The notes under the pieces: model-generated
What the model was told of the DNA's origin: nothing
What the model saw: the letters and a program-made list of their open reading frames with translations, nothing else
The model's database searches: none
In this document: in pieces, positions 1-8,978 of the stretch
Layout: each line of letters begins with the position of its first letter
Position numbering within the stretch: position 1 is the stretch's first letter
Position numbers and translations under genes: made by a program
From: Pseudopedobacter alpinus
GTDB lineage: Bacteria; Bacteroidota; Bacteroidia; Sphingobacteriales; Sphingobacteriaceae
NCBI RefSeq assembly: GCF_042684645.1
Contig: NZ_JBHULV010000008.1
Span: forward strand, 124,001 to 188,000
Direction: 5' to 3'
DNA length: 64,000 nt

Positions 1-2
1 CA

Positions 3-1739
3 AAAGCAATGGTGCAAGGTTACCAAGGAGATGATTTAACAAAAATCAACACTTTAATGGCTTGTGTAAAACATTTTGCTTTATATGGTGCAGCCGAAGC
101 TGGTAGAGATTATAACACTACCGATATGAGTTTGGTGAAAATGTATAACGAATATTTGCCTCCTTACAAAGCTGCTATTGATGCAGGTGCAGGTACAGTA
201 ATGGTTTCTTTTAACGATATCAACGGAACTCCGGCCACAGCCAATAAATGGCTTTTAACAGATGTGTTAAGAAATGAATGGGGTTTTAAAGGGATGGTTG
301 TAACTGATTATACAGGCATTAACGAACTTACAGCACATGGTTTAGGAGATTTACAACAAGTTTCTGCTTTAGCTTTAAACGCAGGTGTTGATATGGATAT
401 GGTGGGCGAAGGCTTTTTAACCACTTTAAAAAAATCTTTAGAGGAAGGAAAGGTTAAAATTGAAGATATTAACAGGGCTTGCCGTTATATTTTAGAAGCA
501 AAATACAAATTAGGTTTGTTTGAAGATCCTTATAAATATTGTAATGATGAAAGAGCAAAAACTAAAATCTTTACAGCAGAAAATTTAAAGTTTGCTCGTG
601 AAGCAGCTACTAAAAGTTTTGTATTATTAAAAAACCAGAATAATTTATTGCCATTAAAGAAATCAGGTACCATTGCATTAATTGGTCCATTGGCAGATTC
701 TAAAGTAAATATGCCTGGAACTTGGTCTGTATCTACAGATTTAAGTAAAGCCATTTCTGTAAAAGCAGGTTTAGAAAATGCTGTTGGCAGCAATGCTAAA
801 ATTATTTATGCGGTAGGTTCTAATTTAGTAGAAGATGCAGCATATCAAACAAGAGCTACCATGTTTGGACGTGATATCAAAAGAGATACCCGCCCCGAAG
901 CTGTAATTATTAAAGAAGCTGTAGATGCTGCAAATAAAGCTGATGTTGTTGTTGCTGCTTTAGGTGAAAGTTCTGAAATGAGTGGCGAAAGCTCTAGCCG
1001 TACAGATATTAAAATTCCGGCTATCCAACAACGTTTGCTAAAAGCTTTATTAGCAACTGGTAAACCAGTGGTATTGGTGGTTTTTGATGGCCGTCCTTTA
1101 GATTTATCTTGGGAAAATGAAACTGTACCTGCAATATTAAATGTTTGGTTTGGCGGTACAGAAACAGGTAATGCTATTGCAGATGTTTTATTTGGAGATG
1201 TTAATCCATCAGGAAAATTGAGTGCAACTTTCCCACAAAATGTTGGTCAAATTCCAATTTATTACAGTCATAAAAATACTGGACGCCCAATGCAAAAAGA
1301 TGAGTGGTTTAAAAAGTTTACTTCAAATTATTTAGATGTTACCAATGAACCGCTGTATCCATTTGGTTATGGATTAAGCTATACTACCTTTGATATTGCT
1401 GCACCAATTTTGGATAAAACTACCATTACATCAGGCGGAAACATAACGGTTTCAACAACTGTTAAAAACACAGGTACTAAAGACGGAGAAGAAGTGGTAC
1501 AACTTTATATTAGAGATTTAGTAGGCTCAATCACTCGCCCAGTAAAAGAATTAAAAGGCTTCCAAAAAATATTTTTAAAAGCAGGCGAGTCTAAAAAAGT
1601 AACTTTTACTTTAACAGAAAACGACCTTAAATTTTACAATGCTAATTTAGATTTTGTAGCCGAACCAGGTGATTTTAAAGTGTTTGTTGGAAACAGTTCT
1701 GCAAATGTTAAGGAGGCTGATTTTAGACTCGTAAAATGA
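3..1739 (+). CDS. bglX: Glycoside hydrolase family 3 beta-glucosidase, 5' truncated by window edge
   Basis: Hydrolyses terminal beta-glucosyl (or related) residues, probably in the periplasm. The reading frame is open to the window edge, so about 580 residues of a usual 750 are visible. Seen: the GH3 nucleophile context GFKGMVVTDYTG (Asp codon near 306), the second-domain acid/base region GESSEMSGESSSRTD as in BglX, and a C-terminal fibronectin-III-like domain (PVKELKGFQK, then a beta-rich end). The downstream esterase overlaps by 4 bases (ATGA), so the two are probably translationally coupled and act on the same plant-type glycan. Family assignment is firm. The substrate is not readable from sequence. 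Confidence 0.93.
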   Translation, partial: KAMVQGYQGDDLTKINTLMACVKHFALYGAAEAGRDYNTTDMSLVKMYNEYLPPYKAAIDAGAGTVMVSFNDINGTPATANKWLLTDVLRNEWGFKGMVVTDYTGINELTAHGLGDLQQVSALALNAGVDMDMVGEGFLTTLKKSLEEGKVKIEDINRACRYILEAKYKLGLFEDPYKYCNDERAKTKIFTAENLKFAREAATKSFVLLKNQNNLLPLKKSGTIALIGPLADSKVNMPGTWSVSTDLSKAISVKAGLENAVGSNAKIIYAVGSNLVEDAAYQTRATMFGRDIKRDTRPEAVIIKEAVDAANKADVVVAALGESSEMSGESSSRTDIKIPAIQQRLLKALLATGKPVVLVVFDGRPLDLSWENETVPAILNVWFGGTETGNAIADVLFGDVNPSGKLSATFPQNVGQIPIYYSHKNTGRPMQKDEWFKKFTSNYLDVTNEPLYPFGYGLSYTTFDIAAPILDKTTITSGGNITVSTTVKNTGTKDGEEVVQLYIRDLVGSITRPVKELKGFQKIFLKAGESKKVTFTLTENDLKFYNANLDFVAEPGDFKVFVGNSSANVKEADFRLVK

Positions 1740-2515
1740 AAAAACTAATAGCATTAACTATATTTTGCGTAGGCTTCATTAGCTTAAATGCACAAACAAA
1801 AAGCGATTTTGTTAAAACTGCCTTTGTGATGGATGGCGATACTTTACCAGTAAGGATTTTATATCCCGAAAATTTTGATGCTAACAAGAAATATCCAGTA
1901 ATGCTGTTTTTACACGGACGTGGTGAAAGTGGTAATGATAATGAAAGGCAATTGGCAAATGGCTCAAAAATGTTTTTAGATCCAGAGTTTAGAAAAAACT
2001 ATCCAGCAGTAGTGATTTTTCCTCAGTGTGGCAGTGATAGCTATTGGGCAAATGTTGAGATTGAAACAGTGAATACCAAACGCTTTTTTACTTTTAAAAA
2101 AGGAGCAAAGCCCACTAAAGCCATGAAGCTTTTAACAGCCTTTACCAAAGATTTTTTTAAGAAAGATTTTGTTGATAATAGTAAGATTTATGTAGGTGGT
2201 TTGTCTATGGGCGGAATGGGAACTTATGAAATACTACGTCGCGAACCTAAAACCTTTGCAGCTGCTTTTGCCATTTGCGGAGGAGATAATATTAAAAATT
2301 GCAAAAAGTATAAAAATGTGCCTTTATGGATTTTCCATGGTGGATTAGATGATGTGGTTACGCCACAATTCTCCTATAATATTTATAAAAAATTAAGGGA
2401 CTTAGGACATGTGCCAAAGTTTAACCTTTACCTAAAAGCCAATCATAATAGTTGGGATTCGGCTTTTGCAGAAAAGGACTTATTACCTTGGTTATTCTCG
2501 CATAAAAAAGATTAA
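1736..2515 (+). CDS. Secreted alpha/beta-hydrolase (prolyl-oligopeptidase / PHB-depolymerase-like esterase)
   Basis: A 259-residue exported serine hydrolase. Seen: a signal peptide (MKKLIALTIF, ending LNAQ at residue 20), an oxyanion-hole motif LFLHGRGESGN near residue 60, nucleophile elbow GGLSMGG with Ser157, a likely acid at Asp205/206 (HGGLDDVVTP) and a likely His237 (KANHNSWD). The family includes carbohydrate esterases and feruloyl-type esterases often placed beside glycosidases. Here the gene overlaps the GH3 gene by 4 bases, which supports a role in de-esterifying a polysaccharide or glycoside. The exact substrate is inference. Confidence 0.87.
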   Translation: MKKLIALTIFCVGFISLNAQTKSDFVKTAFVMDGDTLPVRILYPENFDANKKYPVMLFLHGRGESGNDNERQLANGSKMFLDPEFRKNYPAVVIFPQCGSDSYWANVEIETVNTKRFFTFKKGAKPTKAMKLLTAFTKDFFKKDFVDNSKIYVGGLSMGGMGTYEILRREPKTFAAAFAICGGDNIKNCKKYKNVPLWIFHGGLDDVVTPQFSYNIYKKLRDLGHVPKFNLYLKANHNSWDSAFAEKDLLPWLFSHKKD

Positions 2516-2537
2516 AAATTTTGTTTAGGTTGGTTGT

Positions 2538-2574
2538 AAAAAGACCGCTTGTTGCAAAACAGCGGTCTTTTTCC
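2538..2574. terminator. Bidirectional hairpin terminator between convergent genes
   Basis: Inverted repeat AAAGACCGCT / AGCGGTCTTT with a run of A before and of T after. It lies between the converging esterase and T9SS protein genes and can serve both strands. Confidence 0.85.
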
Positions 2575-2602
2575 TTGCTCAGTTTCTTAAAACTGAGAAG
2601 CC

Positions 2603-4075
2603 CTATTTCACAATTAAAACACTCCCTTTATACAAATTATTAGTAGGAGCTTTGGTGTCAATTATATAATAATACATGCCAGCAGGTAATATTTTACCAT
2701 TCAGTTTTGCATCCCAAGCTTTTTGGTAACCTTTAGACTTATAAACTATTACCCCGTACCTATTAAAAACTTTAATGTCAACTTGTTGGTTGCCAATTAA
2801 TGTTGGTATTACCCATAAGTCGTTTACACCATCATCATTAGGCGTAAAAGTATTTGGTATTTTTATTACCGTTTCTACACTTACAAAAACATCGTCTTGG
2901 GCGGTGCAACTAGTGCTTAAATTGGTAACCGTTAATGTATAATTTGTGCTTTGTAATGGTTTAACTATTGGGTTAAGAATGTTTGGGTTTGATAAATAAA
3001 CACTTGGAGACCATTGATACTGCAAGCCTGTTGGCGCAATAGCATTTAAATTTATTGATTGATTTTCGAGTACTGATAAATTTGTGCCAGCATTTACAGT
3101 AAATTTAGGTTCAGTTTCAATAGTAATTGGTTCAGAAAAAACCCTACAACTTTTACTATTCATATTCTCTCGCTCGGCAACAGCCAACCTAAATTGGTAG
3201 CCATTTAAATTTGCATTTTTTATTTCGGCAGCATAGTTTAGATTGGTTGAATTTGCAATATCATTCCAACCATCTCCATTGTTTAAATTTATTTGCCATT
3301 GATAAGCAGGAGTGCTAAAGCCGCTAGAAACTACCGCACTCAAAGAAAAAATATCATCCTCATTTTCACAAATCCTTAAAGTGTTTGAACTGATATTACT
3401 GGACGAACCTGCTAAAATTACTGGCCCGCATGGTCTAAATGTAATATCGTCAATTGCAACATCGTTTCCGCAACCTCCACCAGAATTATTGATCATTTTT
3501 AAAACCACTTCCGAAACACCAGTAGGTGTTTCAAAGAAGAAACCATATTTTTTCCACTCGGGGTTATTACCTTCATTTATAAAGCCGGTATCAAAAGTTT
3601 TAATCACAGTTCCGTCTGTTTTTTCAACTGAAAACGTAATGTTAGGCTTTGTAATAAAACCACAAGGAGCAGTAGGTTTTATAAGGTTAATAATAAAAGA
3701 GGAAAATTCGTAATTTGTTTTTGGACATAAATTAACCACAGAAAATGAGTAAAAAATACCAGAATTATTTGTTGCATTAACCACCATCATATAGCCATTT
3801 GTATCATCTGGAGTATGGTCTTCTGTAAGAGTATGCCATGAATTACTAAAGCAATTATTCGTTCGGTTTAAAATACTGTAAAAACCATCATCTGGGCAAT
3901 CTCCATTTTTAAACTGATAGCCTGTACTTACGCCAGATAAAGGAGGTCCAACTCCTGCGCCTTGTCCAAAATTTATAACAACAGTAGGGTCTCCTAAACT
4001 CCCGTTACATACTTGTGCAACAACATAAATGCTACTTAGTAAAACACATACTAGCGTTAAAAATTTCTTAAACAT
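2603..4075 (-). CDS. Secreted protein with T9SS type B (gliding-motility-associated, CHU_C) C-terminal domain
   Basis: A 490-residue cell-surface protein of unknown binding target. Seen: an N-terminal signal peptide ending at VVAQ, a jelly-roll-like region up to about residue 215 (GFFFETPTG, VAIDDITFRPCG), Ig-like beta-rich domains with PLQSTNYTLTVTN, and a C-terminal domain beginning IPNTFTPNDDGVNDLW and ending KGSVLIVK. That last domain is the type B sorting signal used by the type IX secretion system of Bacteroidetes. The gene follows the NUDIX gene by 47 bases on the same strand, though a functional link is not evident. A ligand-binding or adhesive role is inference. Confidence 0.88.
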   Translation of the reverse strand: MFKKFLTLVCVLLSSIYVVAQVCNGSLGDPTVVINFGQGAGVGPPLSGVSTGYQFKNGDCPDDGFYSILNRTNNCFSNSWHTLTEDHTPDDTNGYMMVVNATNNSGIFYSFSVVNLCPKTNYEFSSFIINLIKPTAPCGFITKPNITFSVEKTDGTVIKTFDTGFINEGNNPEWKKYGFFFETPTGVSEVVLKMINNSGGGCGNDVAIDDITFRPCGPVILAGSSSNISSNTLRICENEDDIFSLSAVVSSGFSTPAYQWQINLNNGDGWNDIANSTNLNYAAEIKNANLNGYQFRLAVAERENMNSKSCRVFSEPITIETEPKFTVNAGTNLSVLENQSINLNAIAPTGLQYQWSPSVYLSNPNILNPIVKPLQSTNYTLTVTNLSTSCTAQDDVFVSVETVIKIPNTFTPNDDGVNDLWVIPTLIGNQQVDIKVFNRYGVIVYKSKGYQKAWDAKLNGKILPAGMYYYIIDTKAPTNNLYKGSVLIVK

Positions 4076-4122
4076 TGCATCTTCAAATTCAACCTCTCGG
4101 CCTTTACTTCAAAATAATACCT

Positions 4123-4674
4123 CTATTTCAATACCCCCATTTTTAAAAAAGCGTATAACAAACCAGTAACATGTAAGGCTTGCGGAATTTCATTTTTAAC
4201 TAACATTTGTTTTACTTCATCAATGGTATAAAACTCAATGTCAATATCTTCATGTTCGTCTAAATCTTGTTCTTGTACTTTAATACCACCTTTAGCCAAA
4301 TAGCAATAAGTAACATTATTAGAAGTTGCTGGGTTTGGGTAAATGGTACTTACCAACTCAAAATCTTCAAATAAATAACCTGTTTCTTCCAATAGTTCTC
4401 TTTTAGCGCCGTCAACTGGGTTTTCATCACCATCAATAACACCACCAGGTATTTCTAAAGAAACAAAACCACCGCTATGGCGGTATTGCTTCACCATAAT
4501 CACTTTTTCATCTTCGGTAATGGCAACCACATTTACCCAGTTAGGGTACTCCAAAACGTAATATTCGCTGGCTACACGGCCATCTGGAAGTTCACATTCA
4601 TCAACCCTTAAAGTTGCCCAAGGTTTTTGTACTATATATTCCGAAGAAATTGTTTTCCACTTTAAAATGCTCAT
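4123..4674 (-). CDS. NUDIX hydrolase (ADP-ribose pyrophosphatase-like)
   Basis: A 183-residue cytoplasmic pyrophosphohydrolase of the ADP-sugar type. Seen: a complete Nudix box from Gly78 to Tyr100 (GVIDGDE, then REL-EETGY), which holds the metal-binding glutamates, preceded by the IPGG turn typical of ADP-ribose pyrophosphatases. The length fits that subgroup. The substrate could also be another nucleoside diphosphate sugar. The start codon lies just downstream of the terminator that ends the TPM gene cluster, so its promoter must sit in the short gap around 4675-4787. Confidence 0.85.
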   Translation of the reverse strand: MSILKWKTISSEYIVQKPWATLRVDECELPDGRVASEYYVLEYPNWVNVVAITEDEKVIMVKQYRHSGGFVSLEIPGGVIDGDENPVDGAKRELLEETGYLFEDFELVSTIYPNPATSNNVTYCYLAKGGIKVQEQDLDEHEDIDIEFYTIDEVKQMLVKNEIPQALHVTGLLYAFLKMGVLK

Positions 4675-4686
4675 GCTCTAAAAATA

Positions 4687-4714
4687 AAAAATCCCGAAAC
4701 AATATCGGGATTTA
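4687..4714 (-). terminator. Terminator of the TPM gene cluster
   Basis: Hairpin AATCCCGA / TCGGGATT. Read on the minus strand it is followed by a T-rich tract, so it ends transcription coming from the gene at 4788-5558. Confidence 0.8.
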
Positions 4715-4787
4715 TAAAATATTATATTTCACTACTCAAACTCAAACTTACCATATAAGCAAGTCCCCTCAAAGGGAATTTAGGAGC

Positions 4788-5558
4788 CTACCAACTTCCG
4801 CTAGAACCACCTCCTCCAAAACTTCCGCCTCCAAAACCACCGAATCCACCGCCGCCAGATGAGCCACCACCAAATCCTCCTCCGCCACCACCTCTGCCAC
4901 CTAAGCCAGAAAGTAATGACCAAAACACAATATCTGCTGCACCACGGCTACCAATTACATTTCTTCCGCCACCGCCGCCTTTGCCACCTCTACTTATCAA
5001 GAAAATAATTCCAACTACCACTATTATAATTAACCCAACCGGAAAACCCTTTTTTCCTGTTTTTTTAACCTTATCATTTTTATATTCGCCTTTGGTATAA
5101 CTTATAATTGCATCAGTACCAGCATTTAAGCCAGCGGCATAGTCACCATTTTTATAATTAGGCTTAATTTCATTTTCTATAATTCTTTTGGTAATTGCAT
5201 CTGGCAAAGCACCTTCCATCCCGTAACCAGTTTGGATACTTACTTTTCTATCACCAATAGAAGTTAAAACTAATATACCTGTATTTTTTTCACTTCCACC
5301 AATGCCCCAAGCTCTACCTAATTGGTAGCCATAATCATTAATATCATAACCATCTAAGCTTGCAATAATAACAACCGCAACTTGTATAGATGTAGAGTCG
5401 TCAAAAGCAACCAATTTTTGCTCTAATTGTGCAATTTGTGCACTGCTTAAAGTATTGGTGTAATCGTTAACTAAAGTGTTTGGTTTAGACGGAAATTTTT
5501 GCGCATAACCTAAAAAAGAAAATAAGCTTAAGCATGTAATTAAAAAGAAATTCTTCAT
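4788..5558 (-). CDS. TPM domain membrane protein with glycine-rich tail (YgcG family)
   Basis: A 256-residue exported protein. Seen: a signal peptide (ending GYAQ), a TPM domain at about residues 25-160 (LVNDYTNTLS, DRKVSIQTGYGMEG), one transmembrane segment near 173-190 and a low-complexity Gly/Ser tail ending FGGGGSSGSW. TPM proteins have a thioredoxin-like fold and are implicated in photosystem repair in plants and respiratory complex assembly elsewhere, but their bacterial function is not settled. The neighbours are a second TPM protein 13 bases upstream and a LemA protein, a widely conserved trio. Confidence 0.88.
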   Translation of the reverse strand: MKNFFLITCLSLFSFLGYAQKFPSKPNTLVNDYTNTLSSAQIAQLEQKLVAFDDSTSIQVAVVIIASLDGYDINDYGYQLGRAWGIGGSEKNTGILVLTSIGDRKVSIQTGYGMEGALPDAITKRIIENEIKPNYKNGDYAAGLNAGTDAIISYTKGEYKNDKVKKTGKKGFPVGLIIIVVVGIIFLISRGGKGGGGGRNVIGSRGAADIVFWSLLSGLGGRGGGGGGFGGGSSGGGGFGGFGGGSFGGGGSSGSW

Positions 5559-5571
5559 GTATTTTTCTTTA

Positions 5572-6000
5572 TTAGTTTAAGAAAACAATATCATCTGATA
5601 ATTCGTTGGTATCATCGCTTTGGTAAGGGAAATATTTTTTGAGTTGTTTTCCAGCTTCAATAATGCCTACGCTTATACCTTCTGCAATATCTTTGGCTTT
5701 AAATTTCTCAAGCATTAGTTCTTTGGTGCTATTCCAAAAATCATCGGCAACTAAAGTATTTATACCTTCATCGCCAATGATAGCAAATTTATGATCATCT
5801 AACGCCACATAAACTAAAACGCCATTTCTCAACTTTGTTTCTTCCATTTTTAAATCGTAAAAGCATTCAATTGCTCTTTCATAAGCATCAATTTTGCAGT
5901 TGTTTTCTACACAAACTCTAATCTCGCCACTGGTCGCTTTTTCTGCCCATTCAATAGAATGTTTTATTTTTTCCTGCTCTTTATCGCTTAATGAACTCAT
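5572..6000 (-). CDS. TPM domain-containing protein (soluble or membrane-associated partner)
   Basis: A 142-residue TPM-family protein without a signal peptide. Seen: EKIKHSIEWAEKATSGEIRVCVEN near the start, YERAIECFYDLKMEETKLRNGVLVYVAL in the core, and FAIIGDEGIN, all typical of the second TPM gene in LemA clusters. It lies 13 bases upstream of the membrane TPM gene. The gap to lemA upstream holds the interspersed repeat described at 6045-6335. Without that repeat the two genes would be about 31 bases apart. Confidence 0.87.
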   Translation of the reverse strand: MSSLSDKEQEKIKHSIEWAEKATSGEIRVCVENNCKIDAYERAIECFYDLKMEETKLRNGVLVYVALDDHKFAIIGDEGINTLVADDFWNSTKELMLEKFKAKDIAEGISVGIIEAGKQLKKYFPYQSDDTNELSDDIVFLN

Positions 6001-6031
6001 AATTTAAAAATGAAATAGCTAAAATATTTTT

Positions 6032-6348
6032 ATTAAAATTCAACCCAAGCCGTAAAGGCTTTCCTGCCCTCATGCCGAGCAATGGCAGATACTTTTTTCA
6101 TTTTTTGTTTATTTCCTTTTTATGCATTCAAGAGTGCTTCGCAATTTTTTCCGCAAAAAAGTATCCAAAAAACTCTCGCCTACGCCTGATGCTATGAAAG
6201 TCAGTGCTTTAGCAATTTCATCTGTACCGCACCAGCCAAGGGCGAATTTGATGGCAATTAATGTTTATGCAAAGCCGAAATTATTGAAAATTAATAGTCA
6301 AATATAGGGCTCAATTTAATAACTATTAATCCTCAATTAAAATTCAAC
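6032..6348 (+). repeat. Interspersed repeat copy A with 13-bp flanking direct repeats
   Basis: Non-coding element whose core (about 6054-6266: TTTCCTGCCCTCATGCCG through CTCTCGCCTACGCCTGATGC to AAGGGCGAATT) recurs inverted at 8633-8896 and elsewhere in the window. The 13-mer ATTAAAATTCAAC occurs at 6032-6044 and again at 6336-6348, where it includes the stop codon of lemA. It looks like a target duplication around an inserted element that separates lemA from the TPM genes. The small open frame at 6122-6307 lies wholly inside the repeat and is not a gene. Confidence 0.75.
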
Positions 6349-6915
6349 TTTTGGAGCTTTATCAGCGCCAGCTTCAGCAGCAAAACTACCTTTTTGTTGA
6401 AAACCAAACATTCCAGAAAACAAGTTGTTAGGGAAAGTTCTAATATTGGTATTGTATTCTTGCACAGCAGTATTAAAATCTTTACGGGCAACCGCAATTC
6501 TATTTTCTGTACCTTCAATTTGAGCTTGTAACTCTAAAAAGTTTTGGTTTGCTTTTAACTCAGGGTATTGCTCAGAAACCACCATTAATCTGCCCAAAGC
6601 CTGAGATAATTGTCCCTGTGAAGCCTGAAATTTTTCTAATGTTTCTGGTGTTAATTTATTTGGATCAACCTGTATAGAAGTAGCTTTTGCTCTGGCTTCT
6701 ATAACCTGAGTTAAGGTTTCTTTTTCGAAATTTGCAGCACCTTTAACAGTTGCAACTAAGTTGTCTATTAAGTCAGCTCTTCTTTGGTATTGGTTTTCAA
6801 CCTCGCCCCATTGCGCTTTTACTTTTTCATCTAATGTTACTGAGCTGTTGTATCCACAAGAGCTTAAAGAAGCTACAGCAAACAAGGCAACTATGCCTAA
6901 TACTAATTTTTTCAT
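6337..6915 (-). CDS. lemA: LemA family lipoprotein
   Basis: A 192-residue lipoprotein of the LemA family (helical bundle, N-terminal membrane anchor). Seen: a lipoprotein signal with Cys20 in SLSSCG, then the LemA core (VKAQWGEVENQYQRRADLIDNLV, LEAQ-like helices, NLFSGMFGFQ). Family function is not known with certainty. It usually sits with TPM-domain genes, as here. The last codons lie in the right-hand 13-bp direct repeat of the interspersed element, so that insertion is right at the gene's end without changing it. The gene is divergent from the FAD oxidoreductase at 7004. Confidence 0.9.
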   Translation of the reverse strand: MKKLVLGIVALFAVASLSSCGYNSSVTLDEKVKAQWGEVENQYQRRADLIDNLVATVKGAANFEKETLTQVIEARAKATSIQVDPNKLTPETLEKFQASQGQLSQALGRLMVVSEQYPELKANQNFLELQAQIEGTENRIAVARKDFNTAVQEYNTNIRTFPNNLFSGMFGFQQKGSFAAEAGADKAPKVEF

Positions 6916-7003
6916 ATCAATTTTAAGTTTTTTCCAATTTAATCATTTGGACACAAATTTCATACCTTTGTTACACTTTGGGATAAAAACCCGACAAATT
7001 ATC

Positions 7004-8569
7004 ATGGTAAAAGAAATTGACCTCGTCATCAGTCCCGATTTTATTCTGGATATAGAATTCATTAAAACAGCTATTCTTAAGCAAGAAAGGCTTAAAGCAG
7101 ATCAATTAAAGCATTACACCATCCGTAAAAGGTCTATTGATGCTCGAAGTAAATTCCCTGTTTATAGGCTTAAAGTGCTTTTGTATATCGATGAAAATCC
7201 GCAAACAGAAATATTTAATGTTAATTATCCATCTGTAAAAGATGCCAAACCAGTAATTGTGGTAGGTGCTGGACCAGCAGGTTTATTTGCAGCATTAAGG
7301 TTAATAGAGTTAGGCTTAAAGCCGATCATTATTGAGCGTGGTAAAGACGTAAAAGACCGAAGACGAGATTTAGCAGCCATTAATAAAGAAGGAATTTTAA
7401 ATCCAGAATCTAATTATTGTTTTGGCGAAGGTGGTGCAGGAACCTATTCTGACGGAAAACTATACACCCGATCTGATAAAAGAGGCGATGTAACTAAAAT
7501 GCTCCAAATTTTGGTGGCTCATGGCGCAACAGAAGATATTTTGGTAGATGCTCGTCCGCATATTGGCACCAATAAATTGCCTCAAATTATAACCGCCATT
7601 AGAGAAACCATTTTAAATGCCGGTGGCGAAGTGCATTTTAATACCAAACTGATTGATATAGACCTAAAAAATCAGCAATTTAATGCTGCTATTACTAACC
7701 AAGGCGATTTTAAGGGAGAGGGATTAATTTTAGCAACGGGGCATTCGGCCAAAGATATTTATCATCTTTTACAACAAAAGGATATTTTATTAGAAGCAAA
7801 ACCTTTTGCTTTAGGCGTAAGGATAGAACACCCACAATATATTATTGACCAAGCACAATATAACTGCGAAACCCGCCATCCAAACCTACCGCCATCTTAT
7901 TATAGTTTGGTAACACAGGTAGAAGATAGGGGTGTTTTTTCTTTTTGCATGTGCCCTGGCGGGATTATAGCGCCATGCGCTACCGCTGATGAAGAAATTG
8001 TGGTAAACGGTTGGAGTCCGTCTAAAAGGAATAATCCTTATGCAAACTCTGGTACGGTGGTGCAAATAAATTTAAACGATGTTGCCGGAAAAGAAACAGA
8101 CCCTTTTAGGTTGCTGAATTTTCAGGCAGAAATTGAGAAGAAAGCATTTTACGCTGGTGGAGGTAAACTAAAAGCACCCGCACAAAGAATGGTGGATTTT
8201 GTGAACCATAAAATTTCATCAGACTTGCCAGAAAACTCTTATTTACCGGGTTTAACTTCGGCTAATTTACATGATGTTTTGCCAAGTTTCATTGCTAAAC
8301 GCTTGCAAAAAGCTTTACCGCAATTTGGAAAAAAAATACCAAGTGTATTTGGGAATACCGGTTATTACACCAACGAGGCGGTTTTGGTTGGCGTAGAATC
8401 TCGTACCTCTTCCCCAGTTCGTATTCCCAGGGATAAAGAAACTTTACAGCATCCACAAATTAAAAAAATGTTTCCTTGTGCCGAAGGAGCGGGTTATGCT
8501 GGTGGCATTATTTCTGCTGCTATAGATGGGCAAGCTTGTGCCGATGCGGCATTTAATCAGATAAAATAA
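7004..8569 (+). CDS. FAD-dependent dehydrogenase (COG2509-type NAD(P)/FAD oxidoreductase)
   Basis: A 521-residue flavoprotein. I chose the ATG at 7004; the longer open frame upstream overlaps lemA antisense and lacks family similarity. Seen: an N-terminal domain of about 80 residues (LDIEFIKTAILKQERLKADQL, typical of this family), the FAD-binding motif VVGAGPAGLFAALRL at 86-100, ERG-KDVK after it, and late motifs CAEGAGYAGGIISAAIDG. The physiological substrate is unknown. The stop codon lies in an 18-bp sequence repeated just before the CoA-binding gene, which suggests the two once formed an operon with a 12-base gap. Confidence 0.87.
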   Translation: MVKEIDLVISPDFILDIEFIKTAILKQERLKADQLKHYTIRKRSIDARSKFPVYRLKVLLYIDENPQTEIFNVNYPSVKDAKPVIVVGAGPAGLFAALRLIELGLKPIIIERGKDVKDRRRDLAAINKEGILNPESNYCFGEGGAGTYSDGKLYTRSDKRGDVTKMLQILVAHGATEDILVDARPHIGTNKLPQIITAIRETILNAGGEVHFNTKLIDIDLKNQQFNAAITNQGDFKGEGLILATGHSAKDIYHLLQQKDILLEAKPFALGVRIEHPQYIIDQAQYNCETRHPNLPPSYYSLVTQVEDRGVFSFCMCPGGIIAPCATADEEIVVNGWSPSKRNNPYANSGTVVQINLNDVAGKETDPFRLLNFQAEIEKKAFYAGGGKLKAPAQRMVDFVNHKISSDLPENSYLPGLTSANLHDVLPSFIAKRLQKALPQFGKKIPSVFGNTGYYTNEAVLVGVESRTSSPVRIPRDKETLQHPQIKKMFPCAEGAGYAGGIISAAIDGQACADAAFNQIK

Positions 8570-8973
8570 AGGTTAAATAATTACTTTTTAAATTTTATTG
8601 AGTATTAACTTTCATAATTTTAGCTAAAGTAGAAACATTAATTACCGCAAAATTCGCCCTTGTCTGGTGCGGAACAGATGAAACTGCTATAGCACTAACT
8701 TTCACAGCATCAGGCGTAGGCGAGAGTTTATTCAATTTGTTTATTGTTTTTATAGGTTTTCATGTGTTCGCTTTCGCTCGGGTTTTGGATACTTTTTTGC
8801 GGAAAAAATTGCGAAGCACTCTTGAATGCATAAAAAGGAAATAAACAAAAAATGAAAAAAGTATCTGCCATTGCCCGGCATGAGGGCAGGAAAGGCTGTG
8901 AGGTTTTGGACTTTATTTTTAATTTAAATAGAATTATCAAAGAACATAACCCTTATTAATCAGATAAAATAAA
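8553..8973 (-). repeat. Interspersed repeat copy B with 18-bp flanking direct repeats
   Basis: This gap between genes holds the fullest copy of the interspersed element, in the orientation opposite to copy A. The core is about 8633-8896 and is nearly identical to copy A except for an extra stretch of roughly 55 bases. The 18-mer TTAATCAGATAAAATAAA occurs at 8553-8570, covering the end of the FAD gene, and at 8956-8973, just before the next gene's start. I see no protein-coding content. Confidence 0.78.
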
Positions 8974-8978
8974 TAGCT

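Noticed and set aside
4614..4862. Plus-strand 82-residue open frame
   Set aside because: Antisense to the NUDIX and glycine-rich TPM genes; its serine/threonine-rich end is the complement of glycine codons.
6122..6307. 61-residue open frame, similar to one at 34247-34492
   Set aside because: Both lie inside copies of the non-coding interspersed repeat; the frame is not kept in copies B and C.
6761..7003. N-terminal extension of the FAD oxidoreductase
   Set aside because: It is antisense to lemA, and family likeness begins at the ATG at 7004.
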